Assembly (NCBI GenBank): GCA_045652245.1
Contig: JAZRTY010000013.1
Span: forward strand, 21,560-85,559
Length of the DNA stretch: 64,000 nucleotides
Source: SIG622 sp045652245
GTDB lineage: Bacteria > Bacillota > Clostridia > Oscillospirales > CAG-382
Reading direction: 5' to 3'
Shown here: positions 1 through 8,386 of the stretch, one piece after another
Layout: every line of letters starts with the position of its first letter
Position numbering within the stretch: position 1 is the stretch's first letter
The notes under the pieces: model-generated
The model's input: the letters and a program-made list of their open reading frames with translations, nothing else
Told to the model about the DNA's origin: nothing
The model's database searches: none
Program-made: the position numbers and the translations under genes

Positions 1-600
1 CGCGGGGCTGCGTCAATTGTATTTGCAATTATAACGGTAATTGCTTCTGTAAGTCAGCCTCATGATATTTTTCACATAGTATTTTTCATAGTTTTGTTTT
101 CAATATTGCTTCAAGGCTCTCTTATTCCGTTTCTTTCCAAAAAACTTTCAATGGTTGATAACAGTCAGGACGTTATGAAAACCTTTACCGACTATTCCGA
201 AGAAGAGCCTATCGGCTTTTTGCAGTGTGAAATTCACAAGAATCATTCCTGGAACGGAAAAACAATTGCTGAGATAGCACTTCCTCCCGAAAGCATTATT
301 GTTCTTGTTATCCGAAACAAAGAAAGAATAATTCCAAACGGAAGAACGGTTCTTTATGAAAACGATACACTTATTCTGAGTGGAAAGACGTCGGAAAAAA
401 TCGACGGTATCAATCTTTATGAAAGAAAGATTTTGTTGGGCGATGAATATGTAGGCAAAAAAATCCTTGAAATATCAAAGTCTGATGATGAGTTAATAAT
501 TATGATAAGACGCAAACGTGGAATTGTAATCCCCAAAGGAAACACGGTCGTAAAGCCCGGCGATGTGCTTGTCATAAACCATACAGGTTTTAATGATTAG
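1..600 (+). CDS. K+/H+ antiporter, C-terminal part (CvrA/NhaP2-like), truncated by window start
   Basis: The reading frame is open from base 1, so the gene begins outside the window. The first residues read RGAASIVFAI, the conserved last transport helices of CPA1-family potassium/proton antiporters, followed by another hydrophobic segment ending in IPFLSKKL. The remaining ~150 residues are soluble and contain two TrkA-C (RCK_C)-like units, seen as two similar stretches (ILVLVIRNKERIIPNGRTVL-type and LIIMIRRKRGIVIPKGNTVV-type), each with a beta-strand then P-x-G-x-T-V. This arrangement is typical of cell-membrane antiporters that control cytoplasmic K+ and pH, with the TrkA-C domain binding a regulatory nucleotide. 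The exact ion specificity is inference. Confidence 0.85.
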   Translation, partial: RGAASIVFAIITVIASVSQPHDIFHIVFFIVLFSILLQGSLIPFLSKKLSMVDNSQDVMKTFTDYSEEEPIGFLQCEIHKNHSWNGKTIAEIALPPESIIVLVIRNKERIIPNGRTVLYENDTLILSGKTSEKIDGINLYERKILLGDEYVGKKILEISKSDDELIIMIRRKRGIVIPKGNTVVKPGDVLVINHTGFND

Positions 601-614
601 TAATTAAATTTTTC

Positions 615-643
615 TTGACATATTTATATAGGTTTGATATAAT
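615..643 (+). promoter_or_regulatory. sigma-A promoter of alaA-like gene
   Basis: TTGACA at 615-620 and TATAAT at 638-643 are both perfect consensus boxes with a 17-base spacer that ends in TTTGA. The start codon of the aminotransferase lies about 40 bases downstream. Confidence 0.85.
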
Positions 644-681
644 ATATATAATTTATAAATTTTTATTAAAGGAGTATTGAA

Positions 682-1884
682 ATGGCACTTATTGCAGACA
701 GACTTAACAGCATTGCTTCAGACATAAGAGGTAAGAATTATTACGCCGCACTTGATCTTGAAAAGCGTGGCGAAAAAATATTGAAGCTTAATACAGGTAA
801 TCCTGCGGCTTTTGGCTTTAAAATGCCTGAAAGCGTAAGAGCAGCGCTTATCGAAAAGCTCGACAGCGCACTTGGTTATAGCGACATAAGAGGTATGATA
901 GCGGCAAGAGAAGCGATTTTTGAATATCACAAGGCTAAGGGAATCGCAGATTTTACAATGGATGATATTTTCATCGGAAACGGAGTAAGTGAAATTGCTT
1001 CAATGGTTGCAACCTCGCTTTTCGACGCAGGTGATGAAATTCTTGTTCCGAGCCCATGCTACTCTCTCTGGACAAATGAAATTCTTTTGAGTGATGCTAA
1101 ACCCGTGCTTTACAGATGTGATGAATCAAACGGCTGGAATCCCGACATTGATCACATAAAGAGTCTTATAAATGAAAAAACAAAGGCTATACTTATTATA
1201 AATCCAAATAATCCTACAGGTGTTCTTTATACAAACGAGATTCTTTGTGAAATTGCTGAGCTTTGTCGAAAGAACAATATGATGATTTTGTCAGATGAAA
1301 TTTACGACAGACTCGTGTTTGACGGAAAGGAGCATACAACAATGGCAAAGCTTGCTCCCGACCTTACAGTTCTTACAATGAACGGTCTTTCAAAATCTCA
1401 TTGCCTTTGTGGCTTCAGATGTGGCTGGCTTGTAGTAAGTGGTCCCGAAGGCGCAAGAACTCAGATAAGCTCGGCACTTCTTAAAGTTGCCTCTATAAGA
1501 CTTGGTGCAAACTCCATTATGCAGACAATCATTCCTGCAGCTCTTGCCGACAGAGAGTATTCCGACAGTATGATAAGACCCGGCGGAAGACTTTACGAGC
1601 AGAGAAAGGCAACCTTTGAGGAGCTTGATAAAATCGAAGGTATTTCTTATGTCAAGAATGATGCAAGCCTTTATGTATTCCCGAGAATTGTCGATAAGGC
1701 CGCAAAGATAACCGACGACAGAAAGTTTACCTATGATTTGCTCATAGATAAGCACGTTCTGATAGTTCCCGGCAGTGGTTTTGCATGGGAAACTCCCGAC
1801 CATTTCCGTATTGTTATGCTTCCCGAGGTTGATATACTTCGTAAGGCAGTACGCGAAATCGGGGATTTTATTTCAAAACTTTAA
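682..1884 (+). CDS. alaA: PLP-dependent aminotransferase, AlaA-like (glutamate-pyruvate)
   Basis: This 400-residue protein is a fold-type I aminotransferase that most resembles E. coli AlaA (about 405 residues), the main alanine-forming transaminase that exchanges amino groups between glutamate and pyruvate in the cytoplasm. The N-terminus (IRG...LEKRGEKILKLNTGNPAAFGF), the INPNNPTG motif, the DEIYDRL cofactor-binding aspartate region and the PLP lysine K238 in GLSKSH are all present. The C-terminus DHFRIVMLP carries the carboxylate-binding arginine. A good AAAGGAG site precedes the ATG and a consensus promoter lies directly upstream, so it is probably a single-gene transcript. Substrate specificity is inferred from full-length similarity, not shown. 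Confidence 0.88.
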   Translation: MALIADRLNSIASDIRGKNYYAALDLEKRGEKILKLNTGNPAAFGFKMPESVRAALIEKLDSALGYSDIRGMIAAREAIFEYHKAKGIADFTMDDIFIGNGVSEIASMVATSLFDAGDEILVPSPCYSLWTNEILLSDAKPVLYRCDESNGWNPDIDHIKSLINEKTKAILIINPNNPTGVLYTNEILCEIAELCRKNNMMILSDEIYDRLVFDGKEHTTMAKLAPDLTVLTMNGLSKSHCLCGFRCGWLVVSGPEGARTQISSALLKVASIRLGANSIMQTIIPAALADREYSDSMIRPGGRLYEQRKATFEELDKIEGISYVKNDASLYVFPRIVDKAAKITDDRKFTYDLLIDKHVLIVPGSGFAWETPDHFRIVMLPEVDILRKAVREIGDFISKL

Positions 1885-1938
1885 ATTGTTCAGCATCACA
1901 AGCAGCTAATAAATATTAGTTACTAACGGAGGTCAAAA

Positions 1939-2988
1939 ATGGACATTACAAAATACGACAAAAATTTTAAAGTTGAAACAAAAATCGATAAACCGGATAT
2001 AAAATTCTATAATGTAGAAGAAGCTCCAATGCGACTTTACGGTGTATTCCGTGATGGGAACGGTTTTGTAAGACTTCCCAGAGAAGTAGCAAGTGCAACA
2101 AGTGAAGCTGTCGCAGCACTCAACAATCACAGTGCAGGTGGCAGAGTGCGTTTTTGTACAGACAGTCCCTATGTTGCAGTTTATGCAGATATGGGAGAAC
2201 CAATACTCGGTTCAAGTGACCGTTCTTGGGGCTTTGATTTGTATATCAAGGAAAACGGCAAAGAAGAATTTAAGTTTTTGTATAGACCGGCTGCAGACAA
2301 TACAAGTGGAATTTTTGAAAGTGTCTATGATAATGGCAGCAGAAAAATGAGGGAAGTTACAATAAACTTCCCCCTTTACAGACAGGTGAAATCTCTTCAT
2401 ATCGGGCTTTCGGAAACTGCAAAAGTTACAGAACATCCGGATTATACATATGAAAAGCCGATACTGTACTATGGCTCCTCAATAACGCAGGGCGGTTGTG
2501 CATCAAGACCGGGGCTTTCTTATCAGGGAATGATTTCAAGAGAGCTTGATACAAACTTTATAAATCTTGGCTTTTCAGGTTCTGCAAAGGGGGAAGATGC
2601 AATAAGAGAATATATGAAAAATCTCGATATGAGTATTTTTGTTCTCGACTATGACTTTAACGCACCGAATGCCGAGCATCTTGAAAAAACTCATTTGCCG
2701 ATTTATAAAGCAGTAAGAGAGGTACAGCCCACTCTTCCGATTATTATAGCATCAAGACCGAATCCGTCTTTACCTTCCGACGACAAACGAGAAGGAGTCA
2801 TACGTGCCACTTACGAGTATGCAGTACAAAACGGAGATAAAAATGTGTACTTCATTTCCGGAAGAGATCTTATGAAAATCTCAGGAAATGACGGAACTGC
2901 CGATGGTGTACATCCGAATGATTTTGGCTTCTATTCAATGGCACAAGGATTTTTACCGATAATAAAAGACATTTTAGGTATAAACTAA
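1939..2988 (+). CDS. SGNH/GDSL-family esterase
   Basis: This 349-residue cytoplasmic protein has no signal peptide. Residues ~1-165 form an N-terminal beta-rich module and residues ~170-345 a SGNH hydrolase domain. The block-I motif reads YYGSSITQGG with the expected nucleophile Ser181, and the catalytic Asp-x-x-His pair is D322-G-V-H325 near the C-terminus. Such two-domain proteins in gut Firmicutes are usually carbohydrate de-acetylases, but the substrate cannot be read from sequence. An ACGGAGGT ribosome site sits in front of the ATG. It lies 54 bases behind alaA, with a small palindrome (CTAATA-AA-TATTAG) between them, and ends in a clear terminator. Confidence 0.82.
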   Translation: MDITKYDKNFKVETKIDKPDIKFYNVEEAPMRLYGVFRDGNGFVRLPREVASATSEAVAALNNHSAGGRVRFCTDSPYVAVYADMGEPILGSSDRSWGFDLYIKENGKEEFKFLYRPAADNTSGIFESVYDNGSRKMREVTINFPLYRQVKSLHIGLSETAKVTEHPDYTYEKPILYYGSSITQGGCASRPGLSYQGMISRELDTNFINLGFSGSAKGEDAIREYMKNLDMSIFVLDYDFNAPNAEHLEKTHLPIYKAVREVQPTLPIIIASRPNPSLPSDDKREGVIRATYEYAVQNGDKNVYFISGRDLMKISGNDGTADGVHPNDFGFYSMAQGFLPIIKDILGIN

Positions 2989-2996
2989 TTATAAAG

Positions 2997-3024
2997 AGAC
3001 AGCGAGGTAATCGCTGTCTTTTCT
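2997..3024 (+). terminator. Rho-independent terminator after SGNH esterase
   Basis: A perfect 9-bp stem (AGACAGCGA / TCGCTGTCT) with a 5-base loop is followed by TTTTCT. Confidence 0.85.
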
Positions 3025-3041
3025 ATATTATAGAAATATAC

Positions 3042-3070
3042 TTGAAATATTCATATTTTTAGGTTATAAT
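3042..3070 (+). promoter_or_regulatory. sigma-A promoter of acyl-CoA synthetase/tetR operon
   Basis: TTGAAA at 3042-3047 and a perfect TATAAT at 3065-3070 are separated by 17 bases. The operator palindrome starts four bases after the -10 box. Confidence 0.85.
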
Positions 3071-3073
3071 ATC

Positions 3074-3098
3074 ATTAGGTAAGCATTGTTTACCTAAT
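3074..3098. promoter_or_regulatory. Probable TetR operator overlapping transcription start
   Basis: A perfect 9-bp inverted repeat, ATTAGGTAA (3074-3082) and TTACCTAAT (3090-3098), has a 7-base centre. It covers the expected +1 region of the promoter just upstream. The last gene of this two-gene unit is a TetR regulator, so autoregulation is the natural reading. The binding itself is inference. Confidence 0.75.
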
Positions 3099-3144
3099 GG
3101 TTACTATTTTGTATGTCACCGTACAGGTGAGAATGGAGGTAAAT

Positions 3145-4827
3145 GTGAAAAATCTCAAATATGTATATAACGTGCGTGAAGTTTCATCAATCAGAGAACT
3201 GCTTGAATCAAGCTGCGAGCTTTATGGTGAAAAAACAGCTTTTCTTTTTCGGGAGAACGGTGTTGGAATAGAAATCACATATGAAAAGCTGTTAAAGGAT
3301 GTAAAGGAACTTGCAACATATCTTAATTCAATTGGACTTTCAGGTAAGAAAATCGCAGTAAGCGGAAAAAACTCTTATAATTGGGCAATATCCTATCTTG
3401 CAATCACTTGCGGTTGTGGGATTGTCGTACCACTTGATAAGGATTTGACGGAAAAGGAAATAAATTTCATTCTTGAACATGCAGAAGCCTCGGCAGTAAT
3501 TTATTCAGATGAAATTTCAGAAAAATTCGAATCTTGTTCTGACGGTATTCTCAAAATGAATATGGTAAATATTCCCGAATACAAGGAAACAGGCGAAAAG
3601 CTTATGGAAAATGGTGACAGAAGCTATGCCGAGCATAGAATTAATCCATTTGAACTGGGCGTTTTACTTTATACATCGGGAACAACAGGAGTCGCAAAGG
3701 GTGTAATGCTGTCGCAGTATAATATTGTAAGTGACATTGTTCATATACGACGTGCAGCACACCTTACAAGTGACGACAGGAGCATTTCTGTGCTTCCGTT
3801 GCATCACACCTATGAGTGTTCAATCGGATTTCTTGCAATGCTTCATGGCGGAGCAAGTATTGCAATCAGTGCATCACTGAAAACTCTTAAAAAGGAAATT
3901 GAGGAATATAAGCCGACAATTTTTGTGTCGGTTCCTATGATTCTTGAAAGATTCCACAAGCTTATACTTGATAAGTACAGCAAAATCCGTGGTGGCGAGA
4001 GCATTATTTCAATTCAGAGAGTTGTTGCAAAAATAGGGAATACCGAATTCAGAAAGAGAATTTTCTCTGCTGTAAATGAAGCCTTTGGTGGCAGGATGAG
4101 ACTTATACTCTGTGGTGCAGCCCCCCTTGAGGAGAATATCCACAGAGATTTCGAGCTTTTTGGAATAAAGACCTATATCGGTTACGGACTTACCGAAACA
4201 GCACCTGTTTGCCTTATGCACAACGATTTTTACAGAAGTGTATCTGACAACGGTTACCCGATGGTGGGAGTGGATGCGAAAATTGTAAATCCCAATTCTG
4301 ACGGAATAGGTGAGCTTGCAGTTCGTGGTTCAAATGTAATGCTCGGATATTATAAAAATCCTGAAGAAACAGCAAAGGTATTAAAGGACGGTTGGTTTTA
4401 TACAGGTGACCTTGCACGAAAGAATCCTGACGGTACTTATAAAATTGTAGGCAGACTTAAGAGTATGATTGTTACCCCTGGTGGTAAGAAGGTATTTCCT
4501 GAGGAAATTGAGCTTGAGCTTGTGCAGAACAGTCTCGTTGAAGAATGTATGGTTTTTGGTGTAGAATCTGAAGGTAAGGTTATAATTTGTGCCTCGGTTT
4601 ATCCGAATGAAGAGAAGGTTCAGGATGAACTTTCGAAAAAGGGAATTACAAAGGATAACCCTGAATACAATAAAGCTAAAAAAGAGCTTATAATGTCAAT
4701 TATAACTGCACTCAACGATACACTTCCCACATATAAGGTTATTCGCAGACTAATCGTCAGAGATGAAGAATTTATAAAAACAACTACTAAAAAAATTAAG
4801 AGAAACGAACCATTAAATCTTATTTGA
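3145..4827 (+). CDS. Long-chain acyl-CoA synthetase (AMP-forming ligase)
   Basis: This ANL-superfamily adenylating enzyme activates a carboxylic acid with ATP and joins it to CoA. It carries the P-loop LLYTSGTTGVAKGV, the adenine motif GYGLTETAPV, the hinge GWFYTGDLARKNPDG and the C-terminal catalytic-lysine region near residues 530-560. I choose the GTG at 3145 (560 residues): GGAGGT stands 5 bases upstream, whereas the in-frame ATG at 3097 lies inside the operator palindrome, has no ribosome site and would be at or near the transcription start. The gene forms an operon with the TetR regulator 19 bases downstream. The regulator pairing suggests control by an acyl-CoA or fatty acid. Chain-length preference is unknown. 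Confidence 0.87.
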   Translation: MKNLKYVYNVREVSSIRELLESSCELYGEKTAFLFRENGVGIEITYEKLLKDVKELATYLNSIGLSGKKIAVSGKNSYNWAISYLAITCGCGIVVPLDKDLTEKEINFILEHAEASAVIYSDEISEKFESCSDGILKMNMVNIPEYKETGEKLMENGDRSYAEHRINPFELGVLLYTSGTTGVAKGVMLSQYNIVSDIVHIRRAAHLTSDDRSISVLPLHHTYECSIGFLAMLHGGASIAISASLKTLKKEIEEYKPTIFVSVPMILERFHKLILDKYSKIRGGESIISIQRVVAKIGNTEFRKRIFSAVNEAFGGRMRLILCGAAPLEENIHRDFELFGIKTYIGYGLTETAPVCLMHNDFYRSVSDNGYPMVGVDAKIVNPNSDGIGELAVRGSNVMLGYYKNPEETAKVLKDGWFYTGDLARKNPDGTYKIVGRLKSMIVTPGGKKVFPEEIELELVQNSLVEECMVFGVESEGKVIICASVYPNEEKVQDELSKKGITKDNPEYNKAKKELIMSIITALNDTLPTYKVIRRLIVRDEEFIKTTTKKIKRNEPLNLI

Positions 4828-4846
4828 ATTTGAGGGTATAATAAAA

Positions 4847-5419
4847 ATGAAAATTGCCAAATCCGAGAGTAAGGAGAAATTCGTTCTTGCAGCAATAAAA
4901 GAGATGCAGACACACGGGATCACCGATTTTTCCATGCGTAGAATCGCAAAGGAATGTGGTATGTCGAGTGGTGCACCATATAAACATTTCAAGGATAAAA
5001 GTGAATTGATAGTCGAGGCGATAAAGCATATCTGTCGTGAATGGGGAAGGGTGCAGAGAGGTATCATAAGAAGCTGCAGCGATAACCCAAGAGAGCTTCT
5101 TGTTGAAATAAGTGTTGCGTATGTTAAATTCTTATGTGAAAATCCTGCATATCAATCAATACTGATGCTCAGCGATAATTCTCTTTCACCACAGCAACTC
5201 ACTCAAAAGGCAAGTATGACATCTATTACAGAGGAAATAATAGAAAATTATTGCGAAAGCGTAGAAATGAGTGATGATGACAGAATACGTAAAACCTATG
5301 CTGTTCGTTCCTTTATTTTCGGTGCGGCGTACCTTATAAATTCTGGTTTTTTCAAAAACGACGAGGAAAGCATACTTCTTGCAAGACGTTGCATAGAGAG
5401 AGAATTTGACATAGTATAA
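4847..5419 (+). CDS. TetR/AcrR-family transcriptional regulator
   Basis: This 190-residue regulator has an N-terminal helix-turn-helix at residues ~20-50 (GITDFSMRRIAKECGMSSGAPYKHFKDKSEL), the hallmark of the TetR family including the Y/F-KHFKDK recognition-helix end. The rest is the helical ligand-binding and dimer domain. It is co-transcribed with the acyl-CoA synthetase in front, and the only strong palindrome in the region overlaps that operon's start site. It probably represses its own operon and releases DNA on binding an acyl-CoA or related ligand. The ligand is inference. Confidence 0.85.
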   Translation: MKIAKSESKEKFVLAAIKEMQTHGITDFSMRRIAKECGMSSGAPYKHFKDKSELIVEAIKHICREWGRVQRGIIRSCSDNPRELLVEISVAYVKFLCENPAYQSILMLSDNSLSPQQLTQKASMTSITEEIIENYCESVEMSDDDRIRKTYAVRSFIFGAAYLINSGFFKNDEESILLARRCIEREFDIV

Positions 5420-5443
5420 TAGTATTACAGAAAGGGAATAAAA

Positions 5444-6127
5444 ATGGGAAAAGAAGCATTCAGAGAAAGACAACTCCCGAAATATACAAAGGGCGAAGAA
5501 ATTTTTAATATGGTATCGCATATCGTAGGAGGAGCACTTGGTGTCATTGCCCTTATACTGTGCGTGGTATATTCATTTTTACACGAAGACGTATATGCAG
5601 TTGTTGGTTCATTCATTTACGGATTTTCAATTATAATTCTTTATACAATTTCAAGTGTGTATCACGGAATTACACCGAATTTACCTGTTGCAAAGCGTGT
5701 TATGCAGGTAATAGACCATTGTGTGATTTTTATTCTGATTGCAGGTACCTATACTCCTGTTGCATTATGCTCACTCCGTCGAGAGAATGCCATTGTCGGC
5801 TGGGCAGTTTTAGGTTTCGTATGGGGGGCATCTGCTCTTGGAATAACTCTTAATGCAATTGACCTTAAAAAATACAAAAAGTTTTCTATTGTATGTTATC
5901 TTGTGATCGGCTGGTGTATTGTTTTCACACTAAAAACTTTGATTTCGGCAGTTGGCATTCCCGGCTTTGTATATTTACTGCTCGGAGGGGTTGCATATTC
6001 AATTGGTGCCATTCTTTATGTAATAGGTGGTAAAAAGGGGCTTAAATATATGCACTCGGTTTTTCATATCTTTGTCGTAATCGGAACTGTGCTTCAGTTT
6101 TTTACAGTATTTTTTTATGTTATATAA
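5444..6127 (+). CDS. Hemolysin III family (HlyIII/PAQR) membrane protein
   Basis: This 227-residue protein has seven predicted membrane helices starting near residue 22. The conserved PAQR metal-site signatures are visible: SSVYHG (first helix histidine), IDHCVIFILIAGTYTP (Asp-His) and the C-terminal MHSVFHIFVVIG (two histidines). The family includes Bacillus hemolysin III and eukaryotic adiponectin receptors. Bacterial members influence membrane fluidity, and true haemolysin activity is doubtful. A GAAAGGGAAT ribosome site precedes the ATG. It follows the tetR gene by 24 bases and may be the third gene of that operon, ending at a strong terminator. Confidence 0.85.
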   Translation: MGKEAFRERQLPKYTKGEEIFNMVSHIVGGALGVIALILCVVYSFLHEDVYAVVGSFIYGFSIIILYTISSVYHGITPNLPVAKRVMQVIDHCVIFILIAGTYTPVALCSLRRENAIVGWAVLGFVWGASALGITLNAIDLKKYKKFSIVCYLVIGWCIVFTLKTLISAVGIPGFVYLLLGGVAYSIGAILYVIGGKKGLKYMHSVFHIFVVIGTVLQFFTVFFYVI

Positions 6128-6140
6128 GTGAAATATAAAG

Positions 6141-6170
6141 AAAAAAGGGTAGCGATGCTGCCCTTTTTTT
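6141..6170 (+). terminator. Rho-independent terminator after hlyIII
   Basis: AAAAAAGGGTAGC and GCTGCCCTTTTTTT pair (one G-U) around a GAT loop and end in a run of T. Confidence 0.85.
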
Positions 6171-6396
6171 ATATAACGACTTTATGGAAAACTATCGGCG
6201 CACTGCCTGTACAATATGTCGACACGCTTTGCATTATCGGTAGTGATTTTGTCGGAGAATGCGTAAAGTAAAAGAGCAGAGTGTGAAATTACACATTACG
6301 GAAATTTACATAAAGTACAAAGTTTAATAATCTTTTTGGTATAAAATATCAGAAGGTAGCGAATAATTTATGTTTCTTTATTATGGAGGAATAATT
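6171..6396. other. Intergenic region with possible decayed minus-strand coding remnant
   Basis: No full gene is visible. On the minus strand, about 6182-6290 reads as ~37 open codons (…LLLYAFSDKITTDNAKRV…QCADSFP, stop) with protein-like composition but no start codon or ribosome site. A TATAAAAT box near 6340 may serve the cyclophilin gene. This could be chance. Confidence 0.25.
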
Positions 6397-6873
6397 ATGA
6401 AAGCAACAATAAAAATGGAAAACGGTAAAGTGATGGTGCTTGAGCTGTATCCCGACAAAGCACCGATTACAGTAGAAAACTTTAAAGCACTCTGCGATAA
6501 GGGTTTTTATAACGGACTTATTTTCCACAGAGTAATCGCAGGCTTTATGATTCAGGGAGGCTGTCCCGAAGGTACAGGTATGGGTGGTCCCGGCTATACT
6601 ATCAAGGGCGAGTTTTCTTCAAACGGAGTCAAGAACGACATAAAGCATACAAGAGGAGTTATTTCAATGGCAAGAACAAACGAGCCGAATTCAGCAGGCT
6701 CACAGTTCTTTATTATGCACGAGGATGCTTCATATCTTGATGGTCAGTATGCAGCCTTCGGGAAAATGACAGAGGGCTTTGAGGTGCTTGACGAAATTGC
6801 AAATGTCGAAACTGATTTTTCTGATAAACCACGACGTGAGCAGAAAATTGAAAGTATTACAGTCGAGGAATAA
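6397..6873 (+). CDS. Peptidyl-prolyl cis-trans isomerase, cyclophilin type
   Basis: This 158-residue single-domain cyclophilin speeds the cis-trans isomerisation of proline peptide bonds. The active-site string FHRVIAGFMIQGG with catalytic Arg, the GSQFFIM stretch and the YAAFGKM substrate-pocket segment are all present. No signal peptide is seen, so it acts in the cytoplasm. The ATG at 6397 has TGGAGGA 7 bases in front and matches the family start. An in-frame ATG at 6370 lacks a ribosome site. A hairpin terminator follows directly. Confidence 0.92.
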   Translation: MKATIKMENGKVMVLELYPDKAPITVENFKALCDKGFYNGLIFHRVIAGFMIQGGCPEGTGMGGPGYTIKGEFSSNGVKNDIKHTRGVISMARTNEPNSAGSQFFIMHEDASYLDGQYAAFGKMTEGFEVLDEIANVETDFSDKPRREQKIESITVEE

Positions 6874-6879
6874 AAAGAT

Positions 6880-6914
6880 TTATCCCTTGCTTTATGGCAG
6901 GGGATAATTTTATA
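6880..6914 (+). terminator. Rho-independent terminator after cyclophilin gene
   Basis: TTATCCCTTGC (6880-6890) pairs with GCAGGGGATAA (6897-6907), with one mismatch or wobble, and is followed by TTTTATA. It shows that an upstream in-frame ATG at 6894 is not the start of the next gene. Confidence 0.75.
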
Positions 6915-6938
6915 ATGAATAACATTCGGGGTATTAAA

Positions 6939-7343
6939 ATGACAAGAAAAGAAAAAGCAAAATATTTGCACGAAAAGAAATATAACTGCGCACAATCCGT
7001 ACTTTGTGCCTTTGCAGAAAAGACAGGAATTTCCGAAGCAGAGCTTTTTAAAATCAGCGAAGGCTTTGGAGCAGGTATGGGAAGCACAAATCACGTTTGT
7101 GGAGCTCTTTCGGGAGCAATTATGCTTGCAGGACTTATAAATTCTGACGGAAATATTGATAATCCACAGAGCAAAGCCTCTACATATGAAATAGCAGCAA
7201 AAATGACAGAGGTGTTCAATGACAGAGCCGGTGCTGTAAACTGCCGTGATATCAAGGGACTTGATACCGGAAAGCCCACTTGCTCTTGTCCGGACTGTAT
7301 TACTATTGCAGTAGAGATAGTAGAGGAAATGCTGAATATATAA
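6939..7343 (+). CDS. C_GCAxxG_C_C family protein (putative redox-active)
   Basis: This 134-residue protein matches the C-GCAxxG-C-C family, named for its conserved cysteine pattern and common in anaerobes. The visible elements are NCAQSVLCAF, GFGAGMGSTNHVCGALSG, NCRDIKGLDTG and the C-terminal CSCPDC. The even spread of cysteines suggests a metal or redox site, but no biochemical role is established. The start at 6939 (GGGGTATTAAA in front) is preferred over the in-frame ATG at 6894 that lies inside the preceding terminator. Confidence 0.8.
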   Translation: MTRKEKAKYLHEKKYNCAQSVLCAFAEKTGISEAELFKISEGFGAGMGSTNHVCGALSGAIMLAGLINSDGNIDNPQSKASTYEIAAKMTEVFNDRAGAVNCRDIKGLDTGKPTCSCPDCITIAVEIVEEMLNI

Positions 7344-7358
7344 AAAATATAAAAAGTG

Positions 7359-7388
7359 CCGACAGGAGAAATTTCCTGTCGGTATTTT
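7359..7388 (+). terminator. Rho-independent terminator
   Basis: A perfect 9-bp stem CCGACAGGA / TCCTGTCGG (7359-7367, 7374-7382) is followed by TATTTTTT. Confidence 0.9.
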
Positions 7389-7444
7389 TTGTAATTTACA
7401 TTTTTCTTCATAAAAAACAAAATTCCGTGAATATTACCTGAATT

Positions 7445-7471
7445 ACAGCTCTTCTTTTTTTGCATAGAATG
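7445..7471 (+). promoter_or_regulatory. Sigma-K-like mother-cell promoter of dpsAB
   Basis: AC (7445-7446), a 16-base T-rich spacer and CATAGAATG (7463-7471) fit the Bacillus sigma-K pattern AC-N16/17-CATAnnnTA except at the last bases. In B. subtilis the dipicolinate synthase operon is sigma-K dependent, and here the motif stands 46 bases before the dpsA start. Assigning the sigma factor is inference. Confidence 0.5.
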
Positions 7472-7516
7472 TTATACAGGAATATAAAACAAATTTGTGA
7501 AAGGGGAAAGGTGAAA

Positions 7517-8386
7517 ATGAAAAATTCAAAAATTGCCTTCATCGGCGGCGACAAAAGAATGTTTTTCTGTGCCGAAGCACTTTATGATATGGGCTATGAA
7601 TGTGCCCTGTTTGGTTTTGACAAAATTTCCGGTCATGCAAATTCAACAAGGTGTGCCTCACTACATGATTGTGTCATAAATTCATCGGCAATTATTTTGC
7701 CATTGCCGCTAAGCCGTGACGGAAAGACGGTAAATTCACTTGGAAGGTCGGAAATTATGCTGCGAGACGTTTTTGAAATTGCAACCGGTATTCCGATTTT
7801 TGCAGGGAATGTTACACCTGAGGTAGCAGAGCTTGCACAGGTATATGGACATACAATCTCAGATTATTACGAAAGCGAAACCTTTATATATAAAAACGCA
7901 CTTGCAACGGCAGAGGGTGCAGTGTTCCTTACAATGCAACATTCTGACAGAACTATTTTCGGCTCAAGAATACTCATTACAGGTTTCGGCAGAATAGCAA
8001 AATACACAGCAAGACTCCTTGACAGCTTTGGCGCAGATATTTGCATTTGCGCAAGGAAGACACAGGACAGGGCATATGCCGAAACGTTGGGATATACGGC
8101 AATAGATTTTGATAGCCTGAGTGAAAAAATCCGCAATTTCGATACTGTTATAAATACAGTACCTGCCAACGTCTTTACGCAGGAGGTGCTGTCAAATATG
8201 AAGAGCAATAAAATATATATTGAGCTTGCAAGTGCACCATATGGCGTTTCAAAGACTCTTGCAGATAAATATAATATAGAAATCTGCGACGGCAGGGGAC
8301 TGCCGTCAAGATACAGCCCAAGAAGTGCCGGTAAATATATCGCAGATGAGATAAGTCGGGAGCTTGAAAGGTTGGGTGTTGTATGA
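7517..8386 (+). CDS. dpsA: Dipicolinate synthase subunit A
   Basis: With subunit B this enzyme makes dipicolinic acid from a lysine-pathway intermediate in the mother cell. The acid is then loaded into the spore core for heat resistance. The ~289-residue protein starts with a nucleotide-binding fold (IAFIGGDKRMFFCAEAL) and has a second Rossmann motif in its C-terminal half (ILITGFGRIAKYTARLLDSFG). Length agrees with Bacillus DpsA (~297). The ATG at 7517 has AAAGG 5 bases upstream, and a GTG at 7511 is an alternative. It overlaps dpsB by four bases (ATGA), indicating translational coupling. Confidence 0.88.
   Translation: MKNSKIAFIGGDKRMFFCAEALYDMGYECALFGFDKISGHANSTRCASLHDCVINSSAIILPLPLSRDGKTVNSLGRSEIMLRDVFEIATGIPIFAGNVTPEVAELAQVYGHTISDYYESETFIYKNALATAEGAVFLTMQHSDRTIFGSRILITGFGRIAKYTARLLDSFGADICICARKTQDRAYAETLGYTAIDFDSLSEKIRNFDTVINTVPANVFTQEVLSNMKSNKIYIELASAPYGVSKTLADKYNIEICDGRGLPSRYSPRSAGKYIADEISRELERLGVV

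Noticed and set aside
3097..3144. Upstream ATG for the acyl-CoA synthetase
   Set aside because: It overlaps the operator palindrome at the presumed transcription start and lacks a ribosome site. GTG 3145 has GGAGG.
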